NCBI GenBank assembly: GCA_045660295.1
Contig: JAZRDN010000034.1
Location: 1 to 5,792 of the forward strand
Length of the DNA stretch: 5,792 bases
Origin: RGIG8775 sp045660295
Lineage (GTDB): Bacteria; Bacillota; Clostridia; Oscillospirales; CAG-272
Direction of reading: 5' to 3'
Shown: positions 5,505 to 5,792 of the stretch, piece by piece
How positions within the stretch are numbered: position 1 is the first letter of the stretch
How the letters are laid out: each line of letters starts with the position of its first letter
Translations under genes and position numbers: made by a program
Notes under the pieces: generated by a model
Told to the model about the DNA's origin: nothing
The model's input: only the letters and a program-made list of their open reading frames with translations
Database searches by the model: none

Positions 5505-5534
5505 TTTACAAAGCTCACATTTTTGTGATATAAT
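5505..5534 (+). promoter_or_regulatory. Rightward promoter facing the right-hand repeat
   Basis: TTTACA (5505-5510) and a perfect TATAAT (5529-5534) are 18 bp apart, with TG one base before the -10 box. An inverted repeat TCACA-N4-TGTGA (5515-5528) fills the spacer and could be an operator. The transcript would start near 5541 and cross 5541-5654, which contains a GTTGCC/GGCAAC stem (5602-5607 with 5627-5632) but no gene, before entering the repeat and leaving the window. Confidence 0.72.
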
Positions 5535-5654
5535 AGTTTTATAGTGTTGTTGTTCAGCACCGACGGACGGACAACAGGCGACGTTCCGCGCCCCACAAAC
5601 GGTTGCCCTTGCCCCAAAGTTTTTGCGGCAACAATTCTCTCGGTGAAATTTAAT

Positions 5655-5792
5655 CGTGAATTCCCAAAGTAAATTCCACAGTAGGAAAGCAGTGGAATTT
5701 AGTATGAGAAATAAGTGGAATTTAATGTGGGAAAAGCAGGATTTAACAGAAAAAGAAGTCGAAAACACGAGAAAAAACTAAAAAAGAGCGCA
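5655..5792. repeat. Right copy of the 138-bp inverted terminal repeat
   Basis: Exact reverse complement of 4-141. The decamer GTGGAATTTA occurs at 5692-5701 and 5715-5724 (23-bp spacing), with the opposite orientation at 5670-5679. The inner edge CGTGAATTCCC would be the element end if this is a transposon terminus. The outer edge is cut by the window. Confidence 0.9.
5656..5781 (+). other. Short ORF inside the terminal repeat, coding status uncertain
   Basis: A frame open from 5647 has a GTG at 5656 (41 codons) and an ATG at 5704 (25 codons), ending at TAA 5779-5781. The product would be charged and tryptophan-containing (KWNLMWEKQDLTEKEVEN in its middle). The same ORF exists in the left copy on the minus strand (15-140). 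No good ribosome binding site is seen before either start. The repeated DNA decamer falls in different frames, so the repetition is at DNA rather than protein level. I do not recognise a family. Confidence 0.25.

Noticed and set aside
5144..5533. Plus-strand open frame of 129 codons
   Set aside because: No ribosome binding site, a composition rich in Phe, Leu, Cys and Ser, no family likeness, and it lies antisense to a promoter-terminator unit.
1..5792. Circular molecule or CRISPR array
   Set aside because: End repeats are inverted rather than direct, and there are no regularly spaced direct repeats with spacers.

Overview
The window looks like one metagenome-style contig from an anaerobic Firmicute, probably a gut clostridium. 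This is an inference from lysine-riboswitch control, strong purine-rich ribosome binding sites, extended -10 promoters, AT-rich spacers around moderately GC-rich genes, and the family likeness of the proteins. No rRNA or other taxonomic marker is present.

Layout: both ends are one perfect 138-bp sequence in opposite orientation (4-141 and 5655-5792), so the contig probably stops where a multicopy element begins. A strong promoter (201-229) starts a roughly 560-nt leader. The leader holds a lysine riboswitch (268-703) interrupted by a 275-bp element with terminal inverted repeats flanked by TA, most simply a MITE. An intrinsic terminator (750-778) follows. Then come dapA (797-1684), dapB (1681-2415, overlapping dapA by 4 bp) and lysA (2462-3766), ending in a terminator. 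A separate promoter (3958-3986) drives ppa, a family I inorganic pyrophosphatase (4027-4560). Directly after it are a 55-codon DUF3006-like gene and a short fragment resembling the start of an alpha-L-rhamnosidase. A hairpin at 4874-4904 probably ends this unit. From 4905 to 5654 no convincing protein gene is seen on either strand. Instead the minus strand carries a self-contained transcription unit of about 420 nt, with an extended -10 promoter at 5402-5430 and a terminator at 4979-5023. It is a candidate structured RNA containing a short 5S rRNA-like block. A further rightward promoter (5505-5534) points into the right-hand repeat.

The dap genes carry out the first two committed steps (DapA, DapB) and the last step (LysA) of diaminopimelate/lysine synthesis. 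The riboswitch should shut them off when lysine is plentiful. The most notable observation is that the TA-flanked element splits this aptamer just after its conserved AGUA. If the insertion and one TA are removed in silico, the aptamer returns to about 159 nt with its L2-L3 kissing loop intact. The second notable item is the unassigned minus-strand RNA candidate.
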